Of a stretch of 64,000 nt of DNA, positions 35,101-50,076 are shown piece by piece. The notes under the pieces are model-generated. The model saw only the letters and a list, made by a program, of their open reading frames with translations, made no database searches and was not told where the DNA came from. Source of the DNA: Platerodrilus igneus (lineage: Eukaryota; Arthropoda; Insecta; Coleoptera; Lycidae). The position numbers were made by a program, and so were the translations under genes. The stretch spans positions 682,001 to 746,000 of the forward strand of contig JARFIW010001320.1 in assembly GCA_036346225.1 (NCBI GenBank). The letters are read 5' to 3'. The number at the start of each line of letters is the position of its first letter. Within the stretch, counting starts at the first letter, position 1.

Positions 35101-38100
35101 ATCTGTTGCTGAACTTCCTTTTGCATCTCGTAGGGGTTTGAAGGGGGAAAGAGGTAGCGGAACGATAAGGTAAGGTAAAAGGAAACTACATATCTTTTTT
35201 CTTTAAAAACTACACCGCCACTTAGACACTTCTTGCTTCGTCCATGTCAAGTTAATTAATCCCGCTTCCTCCACTCGCGCACTTCCGCATTCCTTCTGCG
35301 CAGACTCGACCGTCAGCAACGGCGGAAGTTAGCGTATCATTTAAAAAAAAACGCGGCAATTAACCTACAAAGTATCTCTAAACCTAAAAGATGATATATG
35401 ACCATTTTGGCATGTAACAACATACACCTGAATTGCTCGGGGTTTATGTAATTAAAACAGCAGTAGGAGTAATCCAATTAATTCAAAACAGTATAAAGTC
35501 AAACAGATGCTAGTTATCTACTTATTACTCTTAACGGTAATTATAAATGTCCTTGATACCTACACTGGATATAATACTTAAATCTTGCATGAAAATAGTG
35601 TACGTAGCAAACAAGTAACCAAGTGAGACAATTTGTAACTTAATATTTAAAAACTTACTGCAATATTTTATTTATTCTTCCCACACAGATGATTACATTG
35701 CCAGATTTATAAACCAAGTTCATAATGCTCCATAACAGATTTTCTTTCACGGCTGAAATTACATATGCGCACTAAAAAACACCATCGTCGTTGACGACAA
35801 TCAAATCGCACTGCATCTTCAACAGACAATATACGAAACTCATATCCCGACGTGCATATATTTAATCTAGCAATTGTAATTCAATACTTTAAAGATGCTA
35901 CTACAATGGTACTTTGTGTTCGTTTTCGTATGTTCTTTGTGAAATTAATCATTGGTTGCTTAACAATAATTTCTACACTTCTAAAACGCAACTAAATAAC
36001 TAACTTTTGTTTGTTTGGCGTGTTTCTTTCCAACACATTTCCTGCCCGCAGACTGTAATTAACTATCACGAGCACTCGTTAAAAATCCTGAACGCTTGCA
36101 CTTTGATGTATAGCGTAAACTTATCTTCCTTAAAGCGTTGGTATTATTGCTCAATTACTATACTTTTCTTTATGCCGAGTTATCAAAATTGCGTTTTCGC
36201 TGGCAATTTAAGTTTTTGAAAACACTAGCGCCCTATTTCTATTCCTAGATTCTATTTTGTTACTCCAATTGTATTAGTGTTCTTAGATTCTATTTGTTTC
36301 GTTCCTACCAATTCGGTGCGTTAGGATTGCAATTTCCTCCGCATATATTTTAAGTATTCTGTTGGCTGTAATATTCTTTGATCGAGTTATCGTGGTTGAT
36401 TATAAACGAAGAATATCTGATGATATCTTACGTAGGACGCAGGGTCCTTTGGAGAGTATCGTCGACTATCTAGCAATTGGATATTATGTTTCATAACCTT
36501 GCTCCATTTTATAGAACCTATTTGCCTACCGTCTGCCCCTTACAAGAATTAAAGAACGAATGTCGAAAGTTGGAGTCGCAAAAGATTCGGAGCAATAATT
36601 ATGTACCTCCTAGCCAAGACCAACACACTTTTACTGCTGAACCGGATTTTGCTTATAAATCCACTACGATTGAGAAAAATACTTTTACTGACCGAACTGT
36701 TAAGATTCCTCCTATGCCTACGGGTAGATCAAATACTTCTTCTGTGATTTGTTCTGTTTCTATTCCTATGCATACTTCTACTTGGCAGGTCACATGCTTT
36801 AATTGCGACAAACCTGGTCATGTTTCGACACGTTGTACTCGTCTTCAAGTACTCCATTGCTATGGTTGCGGACATAAGGGAGTTGCTCGCCACAACTGTC
36901 TGAACTGTCACCCTACTACCAATAACAACCAAATATCCTTTGATTCTAGTTCTACATTCTCTTCTGTACTTCAACTCGGTCATCCTACTACTATTACCAA
37001 AACATGCCATTCTTCGACAAATATGTCTTCGAACAATACTCCGAATTTTCTCCTTTACTGTAGGAAGCAAATTTCTACTGTCCTTAGCGATTCGAGTAAT
37101 GATCAAACTGATCATTGTATTCACTGCCACCTCAGATTGGGCCTCCTAAACGATTGGAGCCTATACTTCAAATCAGTGACTTACAAGTAGCCACTCGAGT
37201 TTGTTCCTGCTTTTTTAAAATTCCTGTCGTGTCTGCAATAGCAGTTGTAGCTAAAGTGACGATAACTTGTAATACTGTGGTGAAGGTCGTGTTGAAGTTA
37301 GTGAACCCGTATCTATAATGCCTTGATGTTGTTGTCAAAGTTTCATTTGATCCTGTTTCTGTATTTGCTGTTGTCGAGAAAGCAATTCCTACTGTAGATG
37401 AAGTTTTGCTCACTTTTACTCCTTTATCTGACGTTGATGAAACGTTACTTGCTTCTGTTCCTTTATGTAATGTCGATGAACTTCTACCTGATTCTGTTCC
37501 TTTATCTAATGTTGATACTCTTACAGCCAATGCTGTTTCTTTTTCTAGCATTGACTGTCTTACAACCAATACTAAAAACAAACGGCTTACTTCCATAACG
37601 TGCAATGACTTTCCTAAACCACAACTACCACTACTGCCTCAACCCTCGACATCACCTCCTCAACTACATGTTACAACTACCCCACCCCCTCTTAACCCTG
37701 CTATGTGGAAAACTGCTCAACCAATACTACCTCCTGCTTCGGTAACTCAACCAACGAAACCGATTAACAAAAGAAATGAGGCTGAAAATAACTCTACGTT
37801 GATTCAGAACCTGAAGATTAAGTTCAGCGAAATCATAATGTTCTTGAGCTCGCTTCATTTTCCTGCTGGCGACGCAAATGTCTTAAGCCACATTCTTAGT
37901 CCTCAATGTCCCCAATTTTTATGCTGACTACGCCCTTTCTTAAGACTTGATTTTTGGACTTTACGATTTCTTGTTTTCTAATAATTTTATTGTTCTGATT
38001 GGTTTTTATTCTCTTCTTTTGTTTTTTCTCCTCGTACTCACCCACTGCATGTGGGTCCGGATTAGAGTAGTCCCATAGTACTACCTGCCTGTTGTAAGAG

Positions 38101-41100
38101 GCGTCTAAAGCGACCCAACACACATGCACGCAAGCACGTACGCATGCACACATACACACACTTTACCTCAAACATACATATTTTTGGTTGTTGTTTCTTT
38201 TTTTAGTTTTGGTACTGCTTACTTATGGTTTTATTTTTGTTAGTTTTTTTATTTTTAGTTTTACTTCTCCGTTCCTTTTGATCCACTTTCCTTTCCCGTT
38301 CCTTTTGCTGGTTTTTTAGTTAGTTCTTATACAAATTTGGTTAAATTTTTCGATCTGGTTCCTGTGGTAGATACTTTCTAGACATTTCTTCTTTTCTTCG
38401 GAAACCACGACTTAGTCGACTTTTAGGCCTACTTAGCAATTCTTTTCTTCGGTTGTTCGTCTATTGCGATTCTTTGTTACCACAGCTTAAAATATCTTAA
38501 CATTTCTATCCAGCATTCTCGTTGTTCCCCTGTAACCTTGAGGCTTGACGGTTATTGTCTCGTTTTGGCTTGTACTGTTGGTTTTCCTTCGCGGTCCTTT
38601 TCTTACTTTGGGTTTTTCACGAGAAACCAATTTCCTTTCTTGAAGTTGACAACGTTACTATTTCTATACTATAGATATATCCGTCCTGCGATGACTTTTG
38701 CAGTGTTAGTTCATTCCATCTTTGTCTTCGGTGATTGCTACCTTATACTTTTCGTTCTCCTATACGTTTTACACTTCTTGACTTGCTCCCGTGTACCGGT
38801 CATTCAAGCCGGATAAAAACTCTAGTGTTAGTTCTTGAGTTCTCTTGTAGTTTTGTTTTATTTACCATATTAGACTGTACTGTGTTACGTGCCAAAGTGG
38901 CCCTTAAACATGTTTAGGTTAAGTTGATGTGTGGAGGTTTCGCGCCATATTTTCAAAAGACGCGGTGCGCGAAATTATAAAAGACTAGGCGCGTACTTCC
39001 GCTACGTCATAGTGCGTTTGCGCAGATCGCGCGACGCTAGAGGGTTGGACGAATAACTTCGCACCGATGTGTTTCCGTGACTCTCTATAACGTGGCTTTT
39101 TCGCCAGTACCTTTGAGTAGAGTGGACGTTTTTTTGGTAACGTATCGTTAGCTCTACCTATGTAGATATCCTGCCTAATTATCTTTGTTGTCGCCCTTTA
39201 CCTGTTTTTTTCCTAATCCGATCCCTACATAGATGATGAATTTGAAGCCATAGGCGTACCGTACTGCACGACCCTGGATGACGACCTCATGACTACCGTA
39301 GCTGGCCGGAGCGCTTAAAGGAGCGTTGGCAGGAGGCACCATCTTTAGTTACCGGAAAAGGGCTTGAGTAGCCTGATGGACTTAAATAGAGGCCTACCTT
39401 AGCGCAACTCCGTCGAATGTCGGATATCTTATGTGAGTATTTTATCTACTAATTGATCGCTTTTATCTTTTATTGTTTTAAATATGTAAATTTCCGAAGT
39501 ATTGCGCTATATAAATTTTGCATTGGTGACGTCATTGGTAGTCGGCAACGCGAAATCTGTAATAAGATTGGCGTTGCTAACAGCCCGTGAAGTCGCTTTT
39601 ATATCGTGCTTGCGCAATGTATTTATCGATTTTAATTGTAAGATTTATCGATTTTTAAAGCGTAATAACTGGTCCTTCGAGCCGGATAAAAATTCTTTTG
39701 TTGGTTTTTGAGTTTTTCCTGTAGTTTTCTTTAACGAATTTTCTTTTGCTTTGTTTATTAGTTTAATGCATACTCCGTTGCTTCCGCTTCCTACCCCGAC
39801 CTTTTAATTCTGCTAGGAGGGAAATTCGTTACGTTCAAAACCCTGCAAGCATTTTTTTCTGCATGAAATACATACTACTTTTAATTAAAAGGGTCTAAAA
39901 TTTCTAAACAAATCATAAAATTTATCGTTCTACAAGCACGATTTCCTTCCACTTGAAATTACTGCTATTTTATAAAATTCTTATCAGGTATTTACTCCAT
40001 AATATTTTGCATTATAAAATCAAACAGCTGCTTAGCAACATCAGGTTACAAAGTCGCTTCAAATATGTTTTAACACCTGTAGTGAATACGTTCCAACTAC
40101 AGCTGCACAGATATTCATGGCTTTCTTTAAAAGATAAGGCCGCTTAACCACTTGCCCAGTAAATGAACACCTGCAATGGGTTTGTTATCTATACCAAGTT
40201 TACACTTCCATCAAGCATATATTTGATTTTGCAGCTGTGCAGGTATCCAAAAGAATAAGATGATCTCCCTTTGTTAACGTCTTTGTAGCTGTTATCTCCT
40301 TGTTTGCAAGCTGTTACAGCTGGTAGACTTTTACAGCAGCTGTCTGAAAGAATTCTTTACATTTGATCATTTGGAAATTCAAACACCTTGCTCTCTACGT
40401 GGTTCTTTTCTTTATAAATACAGACTGTGCTTTGAAAGCTGGACATTGAATACAACATTCTTTTAGCGAAATGAGCTGTAGTGTCGCGATATTCTTTCTG
40501 TGCTAGCTCAGTTAAATTAGTTGAGTCAGTGTCGAATCCACTGATGAAGGCAGCCCACATGTTCCGAATCCTGTAAGATGGTACCAGAGAGACAGACAAC
40601 TTGATCTAAGGTACAATGTTTTCCTGCTTGCTTTACTTTTGTTGCTCTTTTGGAAGATAGATACTTTTTTGGTTGATTTTGCAATAAATTGCAGACTGTA
40701 CGTTACCAGATGCATGCTCACAACACGTATGATTTTGTACATTATTCTTAAAACTTGCGTTAGAGCACTTTTTTTTATTGTTTAGTTTTCTGTGCACATC
40801 AATGTTGACGTGCTCATTAATGTTAACGTGAACAATTTGCTAGTTACTACTTGATTACGTTATTTAAAATTTAATGTTATATATAATTTCTTCTCGTGCA
40901 TATTTAGGACTGGAAACGTTATACTGGTATGTAGATATGTAAGTGTTATTTAAATCTTAAGATTTTATTCTCGATATTTTAAAATGTTTACATAACGTTA
41001 TAACATGATGACATAAATACGTGTTTTTGATTTTTGTAATTATTCTTTCGGAACTGTATATTGGTAATATAGTTTTTTTTATTGAGATTTTCAATGTGTT

Positions 41101-43488
41101 CTTTCTGTATCACCCACCCCACTCTACGACGTTTTTGAGCTAGCCTGAAATATAATTCTTTTGCATTTCGATCCCACTATTCTGTCCCTGTTTTATTGCA
41201 GTATTCGGTGTAAGCGATTTTCCTTATGTACTTTACTGCTCTCTTTCTTGTCTGCATGAAATACCGTAACATAAATTGGCATACCCAACGTGTGGCTACG
41301 ATTTTCGAAACCATTCTGTCATATGTAAAATTTATTCGATTTCTGAAACCGTTCTTTTTACTTAAGAATTTATCCTCGCTTTTTTGGAAACCTCAATTCT
41401 TACTCAACGTTTCGTCTCGAATTTTTCTGTGCATACACCTGAATTGCTCGTGGTTTATGTAATTAAAACAGCAGTAGGAGTAAGCCAATTAATTCAGTAT
41501 AAAGTCAAACACGCTAGTTATCTACTTAATATGATAATTGTAAACGTTCTTGATACCTACACTGGATATAATACTTAAATCTTGCATGAAAATGGTATGT
41601 AGCAAACAAATAACCAAGTGAGACAATTTGTAACTTAATATTTAATATGAAATAGAACGTAACAAATTGCAAGTTTTAGTTGCTTTAGTGAGGTTGTAAA
41701 TTATTACTATAGTTAATTATCAAGGCTATAATTAATTGCGAATGAACTGATTATGAAATTTTACCATTCTGTGTGTGTGTGCGCGTGCATGTGTATTTGT
41801 TTACAGGAATATCGTTATGTTGCTGATATTTACACTGTTGTAAGTAAATTTAAAATTGTTGTTTGTGTACCTGTTTACAGGAAAATGAAATAATGTTCTC
41901 GTAAAATAGATTTAGTTGCCGTAGGAAGTAAAAATTTCTTGTTTTATTTAGCAAAATATACAGGTGGCATTTGATAAATGGAACTCCATTTCACCACGAG
42001 GGTAAAGTAGTTAAAATCCTCCAGAAGTACTGTCGTATAGAGAGACACTCACAAACTAGATTAGACTAGACGAGTTGGTGCCCATAATTTGATAGAGTTG
42101 AAAACCTTTCACGGTTTGAGTTATTGGGAACATAATATTGAAATTTCACATAGTGAATTACATTTTTTCCTTTCCATAGGGACCCTCTTCCACAGCACTG
42201 TAGTTGACCGGTGCACCCTTATTTTATTACAGGATCCCCACCCCATCTGGGCAATTCCATATTTAAGAATTAACGCTTCATTCACCTGCAACAGTTTGTT
42301 GGCTCAGAAAGATAACAAACTGTGAAAACAGGACGACTCTCTGGTCTTAATCACAGCAAACATTAAGGTTGTGTACTGGCTTAAAAAGACATACTTCATT
42401 TTCAGTATGATCTTTTCAATATAGTTGAGTGTTACATGATCTTGATACCTGATACTGAATGAAACCGAAGACAGTAAGCAGAAAGATTGAAATTTCCTGT
42501 AAATTTTTCAATCATTCAAGATATAATCAGAAAACATTGTAATGGACGAAAATAAAAAAAGTACAGTTGGCTTCAAGTGCACCAACACAAAATGATGTAA
42601 TTGCTAAAACATTCTTTTGTTTGCACAAATAATCCTATAGGTATATGACATTAAATATACAATATAGCATACATTTATAAAAACGAATCACATCTACGAG
42701 GGCGGTCTTTTAAGTTTTGCATATAGAGCTGTGGAATAAAACAGTGAATAGCTTTTAAAAACTCTATTGTTTTTCAAAGTATTCTCCATGAAGATTAATG
42801 CACCTCTGCATGTGCTTGAACCAACTTGTTTTAGGAAGGTGTTACACTTTTCTTATTATATTAATGTAACTACTCTACCTGCAGAGCCTCTATAAATTAA
42901 GAGGGGTTTCTGTCTAAAATTTAAGCCCAGGGTAAAATGTATGGAAATCGGCTTTGAGTACAATAGAACCCTCTAAAGAGATCTTCCAGCCAGCTAAGTT
43001 TTTTCAACTTAGGGCACAGCTATGAGCCAGGATCGTAGGATGGTATACGATAAAAAAAGAATTTTTAATGGACGCCACCGTATCTTAATAATAACTGTAA
43101 TGTCTAACAATCCGAATATAAGATACGGAAATCTTCGACAAAAATTTTTTGAACAACCAAATCGTATAACAATATTACTTACTTACTGCTAACACTGCGA
43201 GCTCGGCTTGGAACGATGACCTCGTACTATCTGAAAATTTAATCACCTCAAAAAGATTTGTAGAACTAGGGCTACATTAGAGCCTTACACTTTATAAAAA
43301 AAAAATTCCAAAAAGATTAGCAAGTTAAAATTATCCCTCCAAAAATATCTTACCAATATAATATCAATGGTCTTTCTCTCTACACTAAAAAGTTTTATGA
43401 ATTTGGTTGCTTGCTTTATAAAAAAAGTTATTGTTAATAATGAAAGAAAGCTTTGAAACAACTTAATCCACCTTCTATTTGTTTAAAG

Positions 43489-43527
<39 letters not shown>

Positions 43528-46500
43528 AGTGGTTTTAAAGGGTTAAATGTAAATATAAACAAAGCAATTTCAAAACACCCTGTATAAAGGAAACAACCAA
43601 AATTTACGTGCAAAATTTATCTCATTTTATTCAATTTAAAGTATCAAGTATTACCATTATTTTATAATTAGGGGTTAAGAATTTAATAGATGAGTCATCA
43701 TCATCATTGGGTCTTCAGTCCTGAAACTGGTTAGACGCGTACCATCATTGTTTCCTATTCTGAACTAACCTACAGATTTCCCTGAAATTTGCACAGTCTG
43801 CATCTATCACTATCTGATCTAGGTCTACATCTACCCTTTTTTTCCTATCTCTGCTTGTCATATATCACATACTATTCCCCAAAAATGCCTTAGAACGTAT
43901 TATGCCCTTCTACTTCTCATATTTTTTCCCAAAGATATCCTTGTTCCTTACTGTTTCTATAACCTATTTGTTATTAACTTTGTCTGTCCATCCTCGAACA
44001 TCTGAAGCACGGCATTTCAAAGGCCGCTACTGTTCTTCTGTCTGCTTTTCAGACTGCTCGTATTTCCTAGGCATATTGTCTGTGCTGTGCTCCACACATA
44101 CGCTTTCAACAACTTTTTGTTCTATGTTTGTTGTCTTTCATCATAGGTGCCGTTCTTTCTTGTTAGATGCAGTTCGGTCACCTTCTATTTTTACAATTAT
44201 ATACCCTATTTCTTCGACATTCAGTGGTTGCGAAGGGGGGTAAGCAGCCTGTGGCTGCCAAGTTCCCCCTGCACTTGGACATTTACTGATTTAATATTTT
44301 TTCCAATATGTCTTTTCGCACAGTCAACATTAGTTGCAGATATTTCACAACAAACAACTAGTTTATAATAATCATCAGATTTGTCTGCGCTTATTTTTTC
44401 GTCATTGGGTTTCCTTCTCAAAACTGGTTGGATATGTACTTGCACTTATTTCTTTTCTAAACTAACCTACATGGTTCCTGAAATTCTCACACAGTAATAC
44501 AGCTCGGTTCCCCTTATATTGTTTTTAATATTATGCCCTATTTCACAGAGATTTATTGAAGGGGGTTAAGCAACCTGTGGCTGCCAAGATCCCCCAACAC
44601 TTAGACATTTGCCGAAATAATAGTTTTCCAGTAAATGCTTTCACGCAATTACCATAATTCGAGAATATTGCCCATCCAATGCTTGTAGTTGATTATAATA
44701 AATATCATGTTTCTTCTATTGTTTTCTAATATTATGCACTTTTTCACTGAGATTTATTGAAGGGGGTTAAGCAACCTGTGGCTGCCAAGATCCCCCAACA
44801 CTTAGACATTTGCCGAAATAATAGTTTTCCAGTAAATGCTTTCACGCATTTACCATTATTCGAGAATATTGCCCCTCCAAAGCTTGTAGTTGCTTATAAT
44901 AAATATCATGTTTAAGTGCAGATACTATCTTCGTCATTAATTTATCCATCTTGGGACTGGTTGGATGCGTACCTCCATTGATTTCTCTTCTGAGCTAGCC
45001 TACACATTTCCCTGAAACTCCTACAGCCTACATCTTTCACTATCTGTGTGCAGTAGTCTAACCTAGGTCTACCTCTTCTTCTCTTTTTTCCTATCTCTGC
45101 TTCTAGTATATTCCGCACTATTCCTTCATGCCGTAGTATGTGGCCTATCATCCTATCTCTCCTATTTTTACCGTTTTCCACATATTTCTTTCTTCCCCTA
45201 CCATTTTAGTACCTCTTCGTTCTTAACTTTGTCTGTCCATGATATCTTCATCATACGTCTGTAGCACCACATTTCAAAGGCTTCTACCTTTTCTTGTCCG
45301 CTTCTCCCACTGTCCAGGCTTCACAGCCATACAGTGCTGTGCTCCACACATATGTTTTGAGCAATCTTTTCCTTGTTTCTATGTTTGTGGTCTTTGAGCA
45401 CAGTAGTTGCTTTTTCTTGTTAAATGTAGCACGACCTTGTGCTAATCTTTGTTTTATATCATTTGCGCTTTTCCCATCTTGCGTTATTTGGCTTCCTAGG
45501 TAGCAGAAATCCTTAACCTCTTGTAAGTTCGTGTTACATATTTGTATTCTTGTTTTTGATTTATTTTTCCCTCCTTTGCATACTAGTACTTTAGTTTTAC
45601 TTTTGTTAATTTTCATACCGTATCTCTCTGTTAAAACCGTTTCCATTTCATTGAGAGCAGCTTCTTACTCTTCCTTGCTAGATGCTAATACCGCTATATC
45701 ATCTGCAAATCTAAGCATATCAATTTTTTTGTCCCTGCATAGTAATTCCAAATGTCTTCCTGCATTTGACAGTATTCATTGCCTCCTCAATGTACAAGTT
45801 AAAAATTAGTGGGGATAGGGAACATCACTGTCTTACCCCTTTCCTGATGTTTACTTCTCTACGTTCCTGCTCTAATTCTATTACTCCTGTTTGCTCTTTG
45901 TATAAACTATGTACTATCCGTCTATCCCTATAACTCATTCCAATCTTTTTGAGTATTTCGAACATTTTTTTCCATTTTACATTGTCAAATGCTTTTTCCA
46001 GATCTACAAACCCTATATACACGCTTTCCCCTTTTTCTATTGTTTTCTCCATTATCACCCTCAGAGCTAAGATAGCCTCCCGTGTTCCCCTGTTTCGCCT
46101 AAACCCAAATTGGTCTTCTCCTAGTATTTCTTCAGCCCGTTTTTCCATTCGTCTTTGTACAATTCTAGTTAATATTTTTGATACGTGTGCTGTCAAGCTT
46201 ATTGTTCGAAAATTTTCACATCTATCTGCGCCTTTCTTTTTTTGGTATAGTTACTATGATGTTATGTTTGAAATCTTTGGGTATCTCGCCTGTCTCATAC
46301 ATATAACATACAAGTTGGAAGAGACGTTCTGTTACTGCTTGACCAGCGGCTTTTAGAGTCTCCGCTTGCACCTTATCTGTACCCGGCGCCTTACCATTTT
46401 TCAGACCCTTTAATGCTATTTCAAATTCATCTCTAAGTATAGGATATCCCAAGTCATCATTTTCAATGTCTGATTCCTTTTCTAATGCAGTTAGTTCTTC

Positions 46501-49500
46501 TCCTGCATATAAATTTCCTATATATTCTTGCCATCTACCCACTTTCTCTACATTTTCTATAATGACATTTCCTCCCGCATCCCTTATATTTTTGCTATAC
46601 GGTTCTATATCCCTAAAATTGATTCTAATTAGTTTGTATGCTTCATCTGTCTTTCCTACTTCCATCTTAGTTTGTACCTCTTTGCACTTTTCATCAATCC
46701 ATTGTTCTTTAGCTTTCCTGCATTTTCGAATAATTTCCCATTTTATGGATTTGTATCTCTGTTTTCCTGTTTCGTCTGATTTATTTTTGTATTTTCGTCT
46801 TTCTTCTATTAAATTCAGGATATCCTTTGTTATCCATGGTTTCTTATTTACTTTTGTGTATACCCCAGAATATCTCTGGCCGCCATGTCGAGGCTGGATT
46901 TAATGTTATTCCATTCTGTTTCTACTTCCTTAGTATCGGATATTTTACCGATATCTTTGAGCAATTCATTTGATCTTTTTTCGAATCTTTCTTGAATATC
47001 TTTCTCTTTTAGTTTCTGTAGGTCCAAGTGCCTTTTTCCGTTTCTTTTTTTCAAATTTTTAAATTTAAGTGCGGCCTTCATAATTACGATGTTGTGGTCA
47101 GTGTCTATATCTGCTTCTGGGTAGCTTCTACAGTCTTTTACTTGATTTCTAAACCGTTGTCTAACAAGAATGTAATCTATTTGATATCTTCCTATATCTC
47201 CTGGCATCTTCCACGTATATCGTCTTCTAGCATGATGTTGAAATAATGTGTTTGTAATGATTAAATTGTTCTTGTCGCAAAATTCTACCAGCCTATTTTC
47301 TCTGTCGTTTCTAGTGCCTAAACCAAATAAACCTACTATCGCTCCTTCCCTACCCTCACCTACAACTGCATTAAAATCCCCGTAATTATTAAATTTTCAT
47401 GTCCTTTACGTGTCTTAATATGTCTTCGATATCTTTGTAGATTGCTTCTACCTCTTCGTCACTGTAGCTAGAGGTGGGCATGTATACTTGTATTATTACT
47501 GTGTTTACCGGTTTAGATTCTAATCTAACCATGAGTACTCTTTCATTCTTTTGTAAGTAATTTTCTACACAGTATCCTATCTTTTTCCGCATAACTATCC
47601 CCACACCCAAATTTCCTTCCTCTGCTCCTGTATGAATTACCCCGAAGTCTCCACTCCAAAATCCCCGCCTCTGGCCACCGAACTTCGCTGATCCCTACTA
47701 TGTCTAATGATAACCTATTCATTTCGATTTTAGGTTCTCTAGCTTACCCACTTGCTTCATAGTTCTAACGTTCCACGCTCCGACTCGCAAAATGTTCCCG
47801 ACTCTTATTCTTAACTTTCCGATCGCATCCTCCGAAGTAGTCCCCTCCCGGAGATCCGAATGGGGGACTATTTTAACTCCGGAATCTTTTACCCCAGAGA
47901 ATGCCATCATTTTATTATAATTTAGGTACGCTGTGTACTTGGGAGGTAATGTGGTGGTTTCCCGTTGCCTTCCACATCGCGGTAGTGTGTCTTAGACTGC
48001 CATACCGACCCCTATGGTCTCTGCCAATCTAAGTACCGAAAGAGCCGCTGCCCTCTTTCGGGGACCTGTCTTGTCTGGTTCCTCACTAACGACCCTACTA
48101 CTTTGGTTGGACCTGTAGTTTGGCTCTTTAGCTCATTAGAACACGCAAGCCATTTCACCTGTTCTAGTAATCTAGAACTTCGGCAAGGTGCAGGTCCATT
48201 CGAAATGGATAGGTGAGTATAGAAAATAAATTGCATAAGCCAATGGAAATAATTATTTAATTTAATTGAGTTGAATTCAAAGGAATATAACGTTTAAAAC
48301 GCATAAGAGCGTGTAAAAATCGATATTTCCAAGGCGAAATGCTTTACTATATGAAATACTTCAAAGAGCGAAATCCTAGAAATGTTATTTTAAAACGATC
48401 GTTAATTAAACACCTGCATGTTTTCTAAATGTCAACTTCCACTTATTTTGTGTAGGTATATTGTACAAACGGTCGGATGTTTTTGCAGTAAACGCTAATA
48501 AGGGGTTATTTAAAGCACGTAGGCAAGTACACGTGGGGTTAGATAGCAGATGGACAGGAATATCAATTTCTACCACTCAAACAAGGTTAGAAAGAGACGT
48601 AGAATATGCATATGCAAGGGACAGCGTTAGTATAGGCGGGATTTGTAAGACGCCAATGCATAGACTATTGATCGATATCGTTAGTTGTACATCAGACAAA
48701 CACGCGAATATTGAATGTTAATTTTTCAGAAAATATCGTAACGACGCGCTGAATTTCGAGGATTTAGAAGACGGTTGAACCCAAAATTTTAAGAAATATT
48801 ATTGTAAATAAAGGACTTTGGGTGAAATGCGGCCGAGAGGTGGCATCGTAAATGGTATAAATACTTTTTAAAAATGAATAAAAGTCCCTTAGTATTTTGA
48901 TCGTTTGAGACTACGTACGAAAGTTACCACTAGCTTGTAAGTATAGAAAATTATTTTAAAATTAAATAGTACGGTGTTAGCCTCATAGTTTGTACGCGGA
49001 TAGTGCCGAGTCTCAGATTTATTGAGGTGCAATTTATATTTTTTTAACAAGCTCGTGTAGTGACGTTATGTAACGTGAATTAAATTAAACAATTATCAAA
49101 GAATAGTAATAATTGGATTTAGAGTTGGATGTATCGTGTATGAACAGCGTTGCAGCACAACTTAAAGGATGTTCAGCTACTAATATCTGGAGGCGGGAGC
49201 CAAGCAGTATCACGAAACAACTTAATGGCATCATCAACGGAGCAGGGATCTTCAAGAAATTCCAGGTAACGCTTTAGAATTTGTTGTTGTTGATTAACTA
49301 TCAAGGTTATTGTGATGGGTAGGAGAGTGAACTATGATGGTATTTTACATTATTTGGCGTATTGAAAGTAATACGTATAACTAACTTTTATTGTGGTATT
49401 TCAATAGAAATATAAAGGTGTATATAAAGCTGATTAATGTTCCTCAAGAATTTAAATATTTTTTTGTTATGAGTACATGGGTTTTTGTTGTGTTTGTAAT

Positions 49501-50032
49501 AAGAATATGCCAAGTAAAGAGTATATATTAATCATAATTAACTGGGTTATCATGAGCTCACCATACTCCAGAGTTTCCTAATTGAAATTAATTATAAATA
49601 CAGAAAGAAAGATAAGGTATTATTTAGGGCCCATTTACTCAGGTTACATTCAATGTGTTTGATTTTTCTAGTTAAAATTCTGGACTTTATAAAATAGAAT
49701 TTATTGAAGTGTAACTTGACCACTGAGATGTAAAGAATTTTGAAGTTTTATTTGTAAATAGTGGAAAATAGATATTGTATGATTAATGTATTATTTTGTG
49801 GTTTTATTGAGAGTGTGCGTGAACGATAGAGAGTATGAGAGCGAATCTAGGTATACACGAGGAGGCCCAACTGAGCTAGCCAGGGAAGCAGTTGAAGAAA
49901 GCAATTCAACCGAGGAAGAGAGGAATCTGGGTAAGAAATTAATGTTTTTTGAAAATTTTCTATTGTGTGCAAATTTTCGATTTGTTATAAAATTGATAAT
50001 TAGAGGGGTTCGATTTTTAATCCAAGATCCAC

Positions 50033-50076
<44 letters not shown>

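Larger units (their letters stand above)
43690..48205 (-). mobile_element. Nearly full-length LINE (RTE/CFDP2-like), decayed
   Basis: On the minus strand in order: GC-rich 5' leader (about 48205-47911), endonuclease start MMAFSGVKDSGVK and GNILRVGAWNVRTM (47910-47719), endonuclease middle VYMPTSSYSDEE, endonuclease end IDYILVRQRFRN and DTDHNIV (about 47180-47090), linker NGKAPGTDKVQAE, then the reverse transcriptase and a C-terminal zone. The 3' end (43690-44940) contains two repeats of a GAAGGGGGTTAAGCAACCTGTG module and an older copy of the C-terminal zone. Several frame changes break it. It is inserted in the (TA)n-bounded element and is the fuller sister of 5675-8443. Confidence 0.88.
43525..50034 (+). 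mobile_element. (TA)n-bounded element, left copy, split by a LINE
   Basis: 43525-43690 and 48206-50034 together match, inverted, 54852 down to 52948. Examples are CAAAGCAATTTCAAA near 43563, AAAACGCATAAGAGC at 48297, and the block around GCGTGAACGATAGAG at 49817. Both outer ends abut (TA)n tracts. Without the LINE it is about 2.0 kb. Identity to the other copy looks like roughly three quarters to four fifths by eye. No frame is shared by both copies, so it appears non-coding and non-autonomous. Confidence 0.7.

Noticed and set aside
32577..38816. Hydrophobic or basic frames in the X repeats (32685-32963, 38538-38816, 32577-32777)
   Set aside because: The plus-strand frames are T-rich by composition. 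Their similarity follows from the repeat itself, and no membrane-protein family is recognisable.
48461..48721. 86-codon frame in the left (TA)n-bounded element
   Set aside because: Not kept in the sister copy at 54300-54560; no motif.
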